Part shown: positions 40,320 to 48,920 of the stretch, piece by piece
Position numbering within the stretch: position 1 is the stretch's first letter
Layout: each line of letters starts with the position of its first letter
Source: CAVVZJ01 sp963752755
GTDB taxonomy: Bacteria > Planctomycetota > Planctomycetia > Isosphaerales > Isosphaeraceae
Assembly: GCA_963752755.1 (NCBI GenBank)
Contig: CAVVZJ010000003.1
Coordinates: forward strand, 992,001 to 1,056,000
Reading direction: 5' to 3'
Length of the DNA: 64,000 nt
Program-made: the position numbers and the translations under genes
Notes under the pieces: model-generated
Databases searched by the model: none
Told to the model about the DNA's origin: nothing
What the model saw: only the letters and a program-made list of their open reading frames with translations

Positions 40320-41846
40320 ATGACTTTCGACCCCTATTCGACCTGGCTGAGCATCCCCCCGGATCGTCGGCCCCCGAGCTATTACGATCTCCTGGGCCTC
40401 AACGTATTCGAATCCGACCCGACAATCATCGATCAGGCCGCCCTCCGCCGGATCGGCAAGGTCCGCCAGTATCAGCTCGGCCCCCAGAGCGACTTATCCC
40501 AGCAAATCCTCGCCGAAATCGCTCGAGCCCGCCTGCTGCTGATCGACCCGGACCGGAAGGCCGACTATGACGCCAAGCTCCGCGCCGGGGGAAACCCACA
40601 ACGGGGGCCATCGCCTGTCCCCCAGCCGTTCTCTTCGAACGCGCCGCGCCAGACCGTCGCTGGCGACTCGCCGCCGGAGAAGCCGATCGCGGATGAGCTT
40701 GAGGTGCTCGGATCACTCAACCTCAACGAAGTTGGCAGCGACGGGTCGAGCGCGGCACGGAAGGCCAAGACGGCGGTAGGAGCGGGACTGTTGAGGTGGA
40801 CCGTCCGCGGGCTTGCCGTTTCGGTCCATGTAGTGATCTTCCTGGTCGTCCTCAGCTATCTCGGAATCCTGGAAATCCCGGGCCTCGAATGGCAGCAACC
40901 GCCGCCGCCCGAGGCGACCAGACCCGCGCCGACTCCTCCCCTGGGGCCGCTGGCGAAGGCGGAACCGGCCAAGAGTCCCGACGATTGGGGCGATGGCCCT
41001 GCCGAACCCGGGACGGTGCAACCGACGGTCCCCGGTCCCAGCCGGGACCCGGAATCGCCCGAGAAACCGTCGCGGCTGGTTGACTCGCCTCATGAAGAAG
41101 AGTTCGCGCGGACAGCGCTGGTGGCAGAGCCGAAAGAGGTTCTCAAGGAGGCCTCGACTTCCGATGGACCTATCGCAAAGGCGCGCGAGACCGTCGAGAG
41201 GCGCCCTGTTACGAAGTTGGAAATGGATCTTCGAAAGGCGAAAAATGAATATGATAAAAACATGAAGAAATTTGAGAGCTCCATGCTCGAATATTTTGAC
41301 AAAGAAGCTGTGACAGTTCAGAAGGCCAAGAGTCTCGACGTGGATCTGAAGCTGAAGTTACTGGAGGTGATGAAGAAGGAGAAGGAGGCCTTCGCCCGGC
41401 ACAGAAGGTTGCCCTTCTCGTTGTTAATGAAGCAGCATACCTTGGGCTTTCTCATCGCTATCAGTCGAGAAAACAAAACTCTTAATGTTTATTACAGGAG
41501 AGCGATCGATTATTTCCTAAAGAAGGATCCTGATCGTGCGAAAGACTTGGACATGGAGCGGAAGGCAGTCTTCGAGCCATGGGTCATCGCCGTCTGGGAA
41601 TGCGAGCTTGGGAATGCTCGAAGCCGATTTACATGGTTCCTGTTTTCTGACTTCACGGCGTCGCCAAACAAGCGTAATCGCTGGGAGTTTTCCCCGGAGG
41701 GATTGTTGGTGCTCTACAATTATGCTTCCGGCGCCCCGGGAGGCGTCTGGATTGATCGATGCACGCTCTCCGAGGACGGTCTGATCCTTAAAGCAATCAA
41801 TCAAAAACATGGTACTTATTCGGGCAAACTATCTGTGCCCTGGTAA
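40320..41846 (+). CDS. J-like-domain membrane protein encoded beside Hsp70
   Basis: 508 aa, GGAGG-type ribosome site before the ATG. Residues 5-90 form the planctomycete J-like module: 'TWLSIPPDRRPPSYYDLLGL', 'IDQAALRRIGKVRQYQLGP' and 'ARLLLIDPDRKADYDAKL'. The HPD tripeptide of true J-domains is absent at the loop. A disordered linker follows, then one membrane helix near residue 170 (VHVVIFLVVLSYLGILEIPG), a Pro-rich stretch, a coiled coil ('DLRKAKNEYDKNMKKFESSM') and an unrecognised C-terminal domain ending 'HGTYSGKLSVPW'. From about 41210 the gene is markedly lower in GC than its first half, so the C-terminal part may have a different history. The Hsp70 pairing is positional inference. Confidence 0.75.
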   Translation: MTFDPYSTWLSIPPDRRPPSYYDLLGLNVFESDPTIIDQAALRRIGKVRQYQLGPQSDLSQQILAEIARARLLLIDPDRKADYDAKLRAGGNPQRGPSPVPQPFSSNAPRQTVAGDSPPEKPIADELEVLGSLNLNEVGSDGSSAARKAKTAVGAGLLRWTVRGLAVSVHVVIFLVVLSYLGILEIPGLEWQQPPPPEATRPAPTPPLGPLAKAEPAKSPDDWGDGPAEPGTVQPTVPGPSRDPESPEKPSRLVDSPHEEEFARTALVAEPKEVLKEASTSDGPIAKARETVERRPVTKLEMDLRKAKNEYDKNMKKFESSMLEYFDKEAVTVQKAKSLDVDLKLKLLEVMKKEKEAFARHRRLPFSLLMKQHTLGFLIAISRENKTLNVYYRRAIDYFLKKDPDRAKDLDMERKAVFEPWVIAVWECELGNARSRFTWFLFSDFTASPNKRNRWEFSPEGLLVLYNYASGAPGGVWIDRCTLSEDGLILKAINQKHGTYSGKLSVPW

Positions 41847-42044
41847 CTCAAACCAGAAAAGTGCTGGATCGGTGTGAATTGGCAAAGCGGCATTGTTCGA
41901 GCGGTCGGCCGGGCCAAAGTGAAAGCGCAACAGGCCCGGAACGTGAGCCCAGGGGTCATCGTTGGAACGTGCCTGGGCACACGGATCGGACCTCGGCCGC
42001 ACGTTCGGCGGCGGGGGAGGCGGGGTTGGTCAGCGGCGGGCGGG

Positions 42045-43205
42045 TCAGGGTCCGACGGGGCCGACGCCGATCGGTTCGAGGACGATGTTGTCGATCCAGA
42101 GCTCGCCGATGTCGCCGGTGAGCTTGAATTCGAGGGTCAAGACGGTGGACTCGGGCTCGGTGTGGAAGACGCGATCGACGCGGGTCCAGCGACCGACGGC
42201 GCTGAGGTAGTGGTCCTGGTCGCCGTCGTGGAGGGAGCGCCAGATGCCGGGGCCTTGCTTGTGCTGGGTGAGGCGGGCCTTGACGTCGCCCTCGGTGCCG
42301 GGGGCGACGAGGTACCAGAAGCTCAGGCGCATCCGGGTGGCGTAGCGGATGGGGCCGGTCAGGCGGTACGAGGAGCAGCCGGGCTGGTGGGCGGCGAGGT
42401 GGAGGCTGTCGGGGGCGGTGAGGAAGACGTGGTTGTCGAGGTGGTCGGCCGGGGGTTCAAACTGGGGCCAGCCGGGGACCGAGCGCTCGGGGCGAAGCTC
42501 CTGGTCGAGCGGCAGGCGGTCGCGGAGCACGGCGGGGCCGAGGTGGAGGACCAGCGAGCGGGGGCCGAGCAGGGGTTCATAGGGGCCGTAGAGGAAGTGC
42601 TCATGCTCCAGGCAGAGCCGGACCCGCAAGGTGTCTCCGGGCGGCACGACGACCGGCGGCGGTCCGATCGGCAAGGCCAAGGCGAGCCAGGCCGGCGCCG
42701 GCGGCTCGGGGGTGCGCGGGCCGTCGGGGGCGGACCAGAGGTGGAGGGTCGCCCGCTCGCGGCAGCGTCTTGCCGGGTCGCGGGAGGCGATCAGCTCGGC
42801 CGATTCGCAGGCCCAGGGTCCCCGGATGGCCAGACGAGACGGTCGCGGGGTGGCGTGGTCGGCGACGCGGGAGTTGGACACCCAGCCCTCGACCTCGGCG
42901 GTGACGGCGTCGGGGGTGAGGACGCGGGTCTCGGGTCCGTCGTTGCGGAGCTGGTAGTCGATCTGCCAGAGCTGTCCCTCGCCCTGGAACTGGCTGATGG
43001 TCCGCCGGGTGACGGTCCAGGGGCGGGCGGTGGCGGGGTCGGGGGTCGCCAGGACGGCCGGGGCTCGGTCGTCGTCGCCGGCGTGGGCGGGGTTGAGGGA
43101 CAGCGGGGACGCCCCGGCCATGGCCAGGGCGAAGACGAACGCGACCGAGACGGGCGCGAGTCGAGGCCCGGGTCGGGCCGTTCGGGAGGCGGCGGTTCGG
43201 GTCAT
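42045..43205 (-). CDS. Secreted protein of unknown function
   Basis: 386 aa from the ATG at 43205 (AAGGGAG upstream). Signal peptide region 'RLAPVSVAFVFALAMAGASP'. The body is beta-rich: 'WQIDYQLRNDGPETRVLTPD' near the start and a late jelly-roll-like part ('SYRLTGPIRYATRMRLSFWY', 'STVLTLEFKLTGDIGELWID') that resembles a carbohydrate-binding module. No catalytic motif recognised. Likely extracytoplasmic. Two genes further upstream (44061 and 45293) read the same way but with gaps over 250 bp. Confidence 0.6.
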   Translation of the reverse strand: MTRTAASRTARPGPRLAPVSVAFVFALAMAGASPLSLNPAHAGDDDRAPAVLATPDPATARPWTVTRRTISQFQGEGQLWQIDYQLRNDGPETRVLTPDAVTAEVEGWVSNSRVADHATPRPSRLAIRGPWACESAELIASRDPARRCRERATLHLWSAPDGPRTPEPPAPAWLALALPIGPPPVVVPPGDTLRVRLCLEHEHFLYGPYEPLLGPRSLVLHLGPAVLRDRLPLDQELRPERSVPGWPQFEPPADHLDNHVFLTAPDSLHLAAHQPGCSSYRLTGPIRYATRMRLSFWYLVAPGTEGDVKARLTQHKQGPGIWRSLHDGDQDHYLSAVGRWTRVDRVFHTEPESTVLTLEFKLTGDIGELWIDNIVLEPIGVGPVGP

Positions 43206-43545
43206 GGCGGTTTCTCCCTTCCTTGGGCATTTCGGAAAATCCGCGCACGCCTGGCTCCCTTCCTGGGGGCCGGGGTGGGCTTGAATCGTCAACGTGGACC
43301 GGGCGGGCCTGGCCAGGCCCCGGGCCTCCGCGACGTCGCGGAGGCGACCGTCACCGGGCGGGCGTGCGCTGCTGGGCAGCCCGGCGCGGCCTCGACATCT
43401 ATCATTATAGAATCGAGACGCGATCGCCAGCGAAATCGTGCCGAGGAATCCGATGGCTGGGTCGGGGTGCGACGGGGAGGACCGAGGGGCGATTCCGGGA
43501 CGCAGGGAGCGGAGAGCGGCGGGCGCGCGGCAGGGAGGACGGGGC

Positions 43546-44061
43546 TCAGTCGTCGGGGGAGAAGTCGTCGGGGTCGTCCTCCTCGTCGGGCAGGACCCGT
43601 CCGAACTGGGGGTCGGCGGCGGCGGCTTCGAGGCAGTGGTCGAGGAAGCGGGGCAGGAAGCGCTGGACGAAGGCGGAGACGGCGATCTGGGTGTCGGGGT
43701 TGTCCATGCCCCAGATGCTCACCCGCGGCTCGTCGAAGTTCGGGTACATCTGGATGAAATAATGGTCGTCCACGGCCAGGCTGACCGGCAGTTCTTCGAG
43801 CCAGTTCTGGGCGAGGGCGTTGACGCCGGGGCCGCCGAGGGAGATGGTGGGCAGGGCGTGGAAGGCGTCCTCGTGCATCCAGCGGAAATCGGCGATCACG
43901 CAGGGTTTGAGCGGCGGCGCCTCGGGTTCGAGGGCGTGGTCGGCGAGGCGACGGGCGATCTGTTGCTGCAGGTAATAGGCCAGCGGCCGGTCGGCTTCCT
44001 CGGCGCGGAGGAGGCTGCCGGTGACGATCAGGAGCAGTCTGGCCTGCGAGTCGTCGGCCAT
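43546..44061 (-). CDS. Conserved-looking cytosolic protein of unknown function
   Basis: 171 aa from the ATG at 44061 (MADDSQARLLLIVTGSLLRA). Ordered segments include 'DRPLAYYLQQQIARRLADHA', 'PCVIADFRWMHEDAFHALPT', 'ISLGGPGVNALAQNWLEELP' and 'YFIQMYPNFDEPRVSIWGMD'; the tail is acidic (PDEEDDPDDFSPDD). The 'GGPGVNALA' and 'SIWGMDNPDTQIAV' segments look like a Rossmann-like or S-layer-associated fold, but I cannot name a family. The longer frame to 44310 reads unlike protein. Confidence 0.6.
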   Translation of the reverse strand: MADDSQARLLLIVTGSLLRAEEADRPLAYYLQQQIARRLADHALEPEAPPLKPCVIADFRWMHEDAFHALPTISLGGPGVNALAQNWLEELPVSLAVDDHYFIQMYPNFDEPRVSIWGMDNPDTQIAVSAFVQRFLPRFLDHCLEAAAADPQFGRVLPDEEDDPDDFSPDD

Positions 44062-44324
44062 GCCGGGCCTCTTGGGGGTGGCCGCAACTGGTGTTGGGAT
44101 CGGTTGCCCGGAGGGGGGCGTGAGGGGGATCGAGCCCCCGGGAACGGTCCATGCTAACCTCCCGGCCCGAAGTTCGGCAATTGGCCAGCGTCGGCGCTCG
44201 GGGTCGCGGCCCGGGTTTGGCGTCGCGACCGCGGGAGAAAAGTGGGCGGCGCGCGGGCCATTCTCGGCCCGGATCGTGAACGCGTTCTCGGCGGGTCGGC
44301 CCGTGGACACGGCGGCGGACCGGG

Positions 44325-45293
44325 TCAGGGCTGGGACGGCGACGGCGGCGACGGCGACGGCGACGGCGACGACTCGGTGGCCCTCCAGAGGTCGATCCGC
44401 CGGAGGGCGGCCTCGGCGGCCACGAGCACGTCGTCGGCCTCGGCCTCGAACTGCTGGGCCACGGCGCCCCGGCCGGCCAGGGGCACGACGCAGCGGAACC
44501 GGACGGCCCCGCCCGGCTCACCCTCGATCCAGAATTTGCTGACGTTGCGGGTGGTCATCCCCTGTCGGATCGCCGCCCAGCCGACGGCGGCGGGCCGGAC
44601 CGGCTCCGGCGAGGACGGGGCCGCCTGCCGGTTCGGAGCCGGCGAGGGGACGGCTGCGGGCGCGGGCAAGGAGGCGGGGGCCACGGCCGGGTCGATCCGG
44701 GGTTTCGCCTTCGCCCCGCGAGGCTCGGGCAGGAACGCGGTCGGCGGCGCCGAGCCCGGGGCGTCGCCCCAGCCCGGCTCGACCGGCTTCGACGGGGCCG
44801 CCTTCGCCAACGGGGCCGGAGCCGGAGCCGCCTCCTCCACCTCCATGGCCAGGGAGGGCGGCGCCAGCGGCGGCGGCGAGTTCTCCTGGTCGAGCGGTTG
44901 CGAGCCTGGACTGGCCGCGGCCTCGGGGCTCGCGGCGGCTCCCGAATCCAACGGCGACGGCGCCACGGTCTCGGGTCCAGGCTCGACCGCCGACGGAGCC
45001 GGGGACTCAATCGGGGACGGTGCCAAAGGCTCACGCTCCCTGCTCGCGGGCGCAGGCGTGGGCGACGGGGCCAGCGGTTCGACGGCCGTTGGCGCGTCGT
45101 CGGCGACTTCGACGGTCGGCGGGGCCAGCGCGGGGTTGGGACCGGCCGCGGGATCGGCCGGATCGAGCGGCCCGACCCGCACCGGGTCGAGGCCGAGCAA
45201 GGCCCGCACCCACGCCAGGCCCGCGCCGTTGACCACGGCTCCGCCCGCGAACGACGCCGCCACCATCGCGACGACCAGCATCGCCTTGCGCAA
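44325..45293 (-). CDS. Membrane-anchored protein with a long Pro/Ala linker
   Basis: 322 aa. One N-terminal membrane segment (AMLVVAMVAASFAGGAVVNG) that may be a signal anchor, then about 200 residues rich in Pro, Ala, Ser and Glu. A short conserved-looking C-terminal part follows ('WAAIRQGMTTRNVSKFWIEG', 'RFRCVVPLAGRGAVAQQFEA', 'ADDVLVAAEAALRRIDLWRA'). The protein ends in a Ser-Pro repeat encoded by a short tandem repeat. Function unknown; likely projects into the periplasm. Confidence 0.6.
   Translation of the reverse strand: MRKAMLVVAMVAASFAGGAVVNGAGLAWVRALLGLDPVRVGPLDPADPAAGPNPALAPPTVEVADDAPTAVEPLAPSPTPAPASREREPLAPSPIESPAPSAVEPGPETVAPSPLDSGAAASPEAAASPGSQPLDQENSPPPLAPPSLAMEVEEAAPAPAPLAKAAPSKPVEPGWGDAPGSAPPTAFLPEPRGAKAKPRIDPAVAPASLPAPAAVPSPAPNRQAAPSSPEPVRPAAVGWAAIRQGMTTRNVSKFWIEGEPGGAVRFRCVVPLAGRGAVAQQFEAEADDVLVAAEAALRRIDLWRATESSPSPSPSPPSPSQP
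44335..44373. repeat. Six-base (GACGGC) tandem repeat
   Basis: Several copies of gacggc (one gcc-type interruption) at the 3' end of the gene at 45293-44325, encoding a Ser-Pro run on the minus strand. Likely length-variable. Confidence 0.7.
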
Positions 45294-45507
45294 CGACCCG
45301 GCCTCCTTGCCCGGTTTCCCCGACGAACCGACGGCTCTCCCAATCGCCGCCAGGCCCCGTTCCGGAAATCGGGCTCAAGCTTCCGGGCGTCGGGGCGAAT
45401 ACCTGTAGACAGCTCGGCATTGGACCCGAGACCGCCCCTTTCGACAAGAGCAATCCCACGCCGTTCCGCCGTTCCCCCCGTTCCCGGAGGATGCTAGGCT
45501 GAGACTC

Positions 45508-45720
45508 ATGCTGGACGTGCTCGATGCCCTCTGGTGGATCGTGACCTCGCCGTTCCGCCTGGTCGGCTGGGTGGTCGCGATGCTCGGCCGCGTGTTCGGC
45601 CTGACGTTCGGCTTCCTTCTGATGGTCGTCGGTGTCGCTCTGGGCGCTGGGTCCCTCTTCCCGCTCGGCATCCCGCTGTTTCTCCTGGGCCTGATCCTGA
45701 CGCTCAAGAGCCTGTCGTGA
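45508..45720 (+). CDS. Small membrane protein of unknown function
   Basis: 70 aa. An amphipathic start (DVLDALWWIVTSPFRLVGWV) and two hydrophobic helices ('RVFGLTFGFLLMVVGVALGA' and 'LFPLGIPLFLLGLILTLKSL'). Compact, complete and intact; it resembles small planctomycete membrane proteins annotated as hypothetical. Followed by a palindromic repeat region. Confidence 0.65.
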   Translation: MLDVLDALWWIVTSPFRLVGWVVAMLGRVFGLTFGFLLMVVGVALGAGSLFPLGIPLFLLGLILTLKSLS

Positions 45721-45860
45721 GCGGCGATCCGGCTTCCTTTGGGATCGCTTTGGGCTCTTCTTCGCGTTTCTGACGTCTTTTTGTGGTGAGACTTACCTGT
45801 CTTGCCTCCTTGATTTCTTGTAACCATTCCGTCGATCGCCGGACGGATGGCCGCAATCGT

Positions 45861-45937
45861 AGGGTGCGTCGCGTCTTTGACGACGCACTATCCGTCTCAC
45901 GGAGATCGGTGCGTCGTCGAAGTCTCGACGCACCCTG
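45861..45937. repeat. Palindromic intergenic repeat, family D (AGGGTGCGTC)
   Basis: Arms 45861-45888 and 45910-45937 are inverted copies (about 24 of 28 bases) beginning AGGGTGCGTCG and ending CGACGCAC, with a 21-nt centre. Each arm is itself partly self-complementary. Non-autonomous MITE- or REP-like element between a small membrane protein gene and the cysteine desulfurase gene. Confidence 0.75.
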
Positions 45938-45997
45938 CACTTGGGGCCATCACCGGATTCGGCGGAACGATTACGATTTCTTTCACCCTGGCCGCTG

Positions 45998-47218
45998 ATG
46001 ACCCCGATCGACCTCGACCAGAACGCCACCACGCCCCTCGACCCCGCGGTGCTCGAAGCGATGCGGCCGCACTGGCTGGCGGGGGGCAACCCTGAGAGCC
46101 GGCATGCCGCCGGTCGATCCGCGCGGCGGGCCTGGGAACGCGCCCGGGAGTCGGTCGCCCGTCGGCTCGGGGCCGAGCCATCCGAGGTCGTCTTCACCTC
46201 GGGCGGGACCGAGGCGAACAACCTGGCGATCTTCGGCCTGATGGGCAGCGAGCCTGATCGGGCGTCGCACGTCGTCGCCAGCCCGATCGAGCATCCGGCG
46301 GTCGCCGGGCCGGTCGAGCGTCTGGAGGCGGGCGGCGTCGCCGTGAGCCGGCCCGAGGTCGGGCCGGATGGTCTCGCCAGGGCGGAGGCGATGGCCGACG
46401 CGATCCAGTCCGGGACTCGCCTGGCGACCTTGATTCTCGCCCACAACGAGACTGGCGCGATCCAGCCGGTCGGCGACCTGGCCCGCCGGGCCGCCGTGTG
46501 CGGCGTGCCGGTCCACACCGACGCCGTGCAGGCCGTCGGCCGGGTCGCGGTGGACTTCCACGCCCTGGGCGTGGCCACGCTGGCGGCCAGCGCCCACAAG
46601 TTCCACGGCCCGGCGGGCGTCGGGCTCCTGCTGGTGCGCCAGGGGGTCACGCTCGCGCCGCGACTCTTCGGCGGTGGGCAGCAGTCGGGCCTCCGACCGG
46701 GCACGCCGCCGGTCGCCCTGGCCGTCGGCCTGGCTGCGGCCCTGGAGCGCTGGCATGGCGAGGCCGAGGCGAGGATCGGCCGATGGCGGCGGCTCCGCGA
46801 CCGCCTCGAAGCGGCCCTGATCGCCGCGCTCGGGCCGTCGCGAGTCGTCCGTCACGGCCCGGCCGACGAGGCCCGGCGACTGCCCCAGACGCTCCACCTC
46901 GGCTTCCCCGGCCTGGACGGCGACGCGCTTTTGATGCAGCTCGACCTGGCGGGTGTGGCGGCCTCGCTCGGCTCGGCCTGCGCCAGCGGCTCGACGCAAC
47001 CGTCGGCAACGCTCGTGGCGATGCGCGTGCCGGAGGACCGGCTGCGGTCGTCCGTCCGCTTCAGCCTCGGCGCCACGACCACCGAGGCCGAGATCGACGA
47101 GGCCGTCCGCCGGGTCGCGGCGGTCGTGGCCCGCATCGGCGGCGGCACCGACGAAGGCGGGCCCGGAGCCGGACCTGCCGAGTCGCTCGGGACGTCTTCG
47201 CGGCCTCGAAGGTTCTGA
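45998..47218 (+). CDS. Cysteine desulfurase (IscS/NifS family)
   Basis: PLP enzyme that removes sulfur from cysteine for Fe-S clusters or thio-modification. The ATG at 45998 gives 'TPIDLDQNATTPLDPAVLEA'. Markers: 'VVFTSGGTEANNLAIFGL', the His stacking PLP in 'ASPIEHPAVAGPVERL', 'ILAHNETGAIQPVGDL', 'VPVHTDAVQAVGRVAVDF', PLP Lys in 'AASAHKFHGPAGVGLLLV', and the sulfur-carrying Cys in 'SLGSACASGSTQPSATLVAM'. About 406 aa; the last 30 residues are variable. The IscS/NifS group is clear, the subgroup is not. No isc or suf genes adjoin. Confidence 0.93.
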   Translation: MTPIDLDQNATTPLDPAVLEAMRPHWLAGGNPESRHAAGRSARRAWERARESVARRLGAEPSEVVFTSGGTEANNLAIFGLMGSEPDRASHVVASPIEHPAVAGPVERLEAGGVAVSRPEVGPDGLARAEAMADAIQSGTRLATLILAHNETGAIQPVGDLARRAAVCGVPVHTDAVQAVGRVAVDFHALGVATLAASAHKFHGPAGVGLLLVRQGVTLAPRLFGGGQQSGLRPGTPPVALAVGLAAALERWHGEAEARIGRWRRLRDRLEAALIAALGPSRVVRHGPADEARRLPQTLHLGFPGLDGDALLMQLDLAGVAASLGSACASGSTQPSATLVAMRVPEDRLRSSVRFSLGATTTEAEIDEAVRRVAAVVARIGGGTDEGGPGAGPAESLGTSSRPRRF

Positions 47219-47486
47219 TATATATTCATAAAAATATCAATTATTCACCCTTGACGACCCCGTCCCGCCTCGCAACCATGCTGAGTTTTCCGGTGCGTGT
47301 CCAAGGGCCGAACGCGACCGGCAAGCACTGGCAACTCAAGCAATTCGCATTTGCATCAGGGTGGTCCATTTCCTGATCTCAAGTGACCGAACCTCAGCGG
47401 CCTCTGCCGTGTCTCATCCCGGCGCACCCTCGTCCTCACACTCTCGGGACGCGCGAGACTGACATGAAATCGGCCACGGAGGCCTC

Positions 47487-48611
47487 ATGAGCGATCACCT
47501 AACGCCGCTGGGCGGCACATGCAGCGCCCGCTTCGACCCCCTGCGCGAGCTGTTCACCGCCAAGCTTGAGTCGAGGGAAGACCTCGGCGCCTCGGTGGCC
47601 GTCAACATCGACGGCGAGACGGTGGTCGACCTGTGGGGAGGCTGGACCGACGAGGCCCGCACCGTGCCGTGGACCGAGAACACCATCACCAACGTGTTCT
47701 CCACCACCAAGACGATGACGGCGCTGGCCGCGCTCGTGCTGGCCGACCGCGGCGAGCTTGACCTCGACGCAACCGTCGCCCGGTACTGGCCCGAGTTTGC
47801 GGCCCGGGGCAAGGCGGGGATCAAGGTCCGCCATCTGCTGTCACACACCTCGGGCGTCTCGGGTTGGGACCAGCCAATCACCCTCGAGGACCTGTACGAC
47901 TGGGACAAGTCGACCGCCCTGCTGGCCGCCCAGGCGCCCTGGTGGGAACCTGGGACGGCCTCGGGCTACCACATGGTGAACTACGGCCACCTGATCGGCG
48001 AAGTGATCCGGCGCATCACCGGCCAGCGCCTGGGTGAGTTCTTTGCCGCGCACATTGCGAGGCCGCTGGGCGCCGACTTCCACATCGGCCTGCCGCCCTC
48101 GGAGTTCCATCGCGTCGCCAACGTGGTGCCGCCGCCTTTGCCGCACAACCCGCCGCAACTCGCTCCCAACAGCGTGGCGTTCAAGACTTGGACCAACCCC
48201 ACCACGCGGCCGGAGGATAGCTGGACCGAGTGCTGGCGTCGCGCCGACATCGGCGCGGGCAACGGCCATGGCAATGCCCGCTCGGTGGCACGCCTCCAGT
48301 CGGCGGTGGCCTGCGGCGGCGAGGTCGATGGCGTCCGGCTACTCTCGCCGCAGACGATCGACCGGATCTTCGAAGTGCAAAGCAAGGGGACCGACCTCGT
48401 GATAGGCATACCGCTCAAGATGGGCATCGGTTATAGCCTGCTCTCGGAAGGCCGGGTGTGTTGCTGGGGCGGCGCGGGAGGCTCATTGGTGATGATCGAC
48501 GTGGATCGCCGAATGACCTTCGCCTACGTGATGAACACGATGGCGCCGGGAGTGGTCGGGTCCACCGCATGGGCGCTTTTCGAGCGGGCGTACGACATCG
48601 TGAATCGCTAG
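47487..48611 (+). CDS. Serine beta-lactamase-like hydrolase (class C / EstB family)
   Basis: 374-aa serine hydrolase of the beta-lactamase/transpeptidase fold. The nucleophile motif SxxK is 'NVFSTTKTMTALAALVLA'. The tyrosine motif (YxN-like) is 'YHMVNYGHLIGEVIRRITG'. The third motif is near 'GWGGAGG' as 'CCWGGAGGSLVMID'. 'HLLSHTSGVSGWD' is typical of the group. No signal peptide, so a cytosolic esterase-type role is more likely than cell-wall or antibiotic hydrolysis, as for EstB. GGAGG precedes the ATG. The reading frame is intact. Confidence 0.9.
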   Translation: MSDHLTPLGGTCSARFDPLRELFTAKLESREDLGASVAVNIDGETVVDLWGGWTDEARTVPWTENTITNVFSTTKTMTALAALVLADRGELDLDATVARYWPEFAARGKAGIKVRHLLSHTSGVSGWDQPITLEDLYDWDKSTALLAAQAPWWEPGTASGYHMVNYGHLIGEVIRRITGQRLGEFFAAHIARPLGADFHIGLPPSEFHRVANVVPPPLPHNPPQLAPNSVAFKTWTNPTTRPEDSWTECWRRADIGAGNGHGNARSVARLQSAVACGGEVDGVRLLSPQTIDRIFEVQSKGTDLVIGIPLKMGIGYSLLSEGRVCCWGGAGGSLVMIDVDRRMTFAYVMNTMAPGVVGSTAWALFERAYDIVNR

Positions 48612-48716
48612 TGCCCGTTCACCGGCCAGGACCGTTGGCCAGTCAGGAGACGTTGATTACGCGGATCGGGATGGTTCGGCCGAGCGCTTACACATACGTA
48701 CCATCACGCTGGTGTT

Positions 48717-48805
48717 GGCTGGGTGGCATGCCCACGTCCGCGTGGGCATGTTGTCCGCGACGAGCAGAACGCATGCCCACGTCCGCGTGGGCATGCCACC
48801 CGGCC
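48717..48805. repeat. Palindromic intergenic repeat, family B, copy 1
   Basis: Two 34-bp inverted arms (48717-48750 and 48772-48805), each itself a palindrome CATGCCCACG-n4-CGTGGGCATG, with outer GGGTGGC. The same unit recurs at 61589-61673 and in decayed form at 58991-59020. Tail-to-head between convergent genes. Confidence 0.85.
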
Positions 48806-48832
48806 AAAACGAGACCGGGAGCACAGTCCAGT

Positions 48833-48889
48833 AGGGTGGGCACCGCCCACCGAACTCCAGACCGAAGATCGATGGGCGGTGCCCACCCT
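48833..48889. repeat. Palindromic intergenic repeat, family C (AGGGTGGGCACCGCCCA)
   Basis: Perfect 17-bp inverted arms (AGGGTGGGCACCGCCCA at 48833-48849 and its complement at 48873-48889) around a 23-nt loop, 28 bp after family-B copy 1. It may also serve as a bidirectional terminator between the converging genes. Confidence 0.8.
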
Positions 48890-48920
48890 CCGAAGAGAGA
48901 TCCTTCCAGACGAGTCGGTA

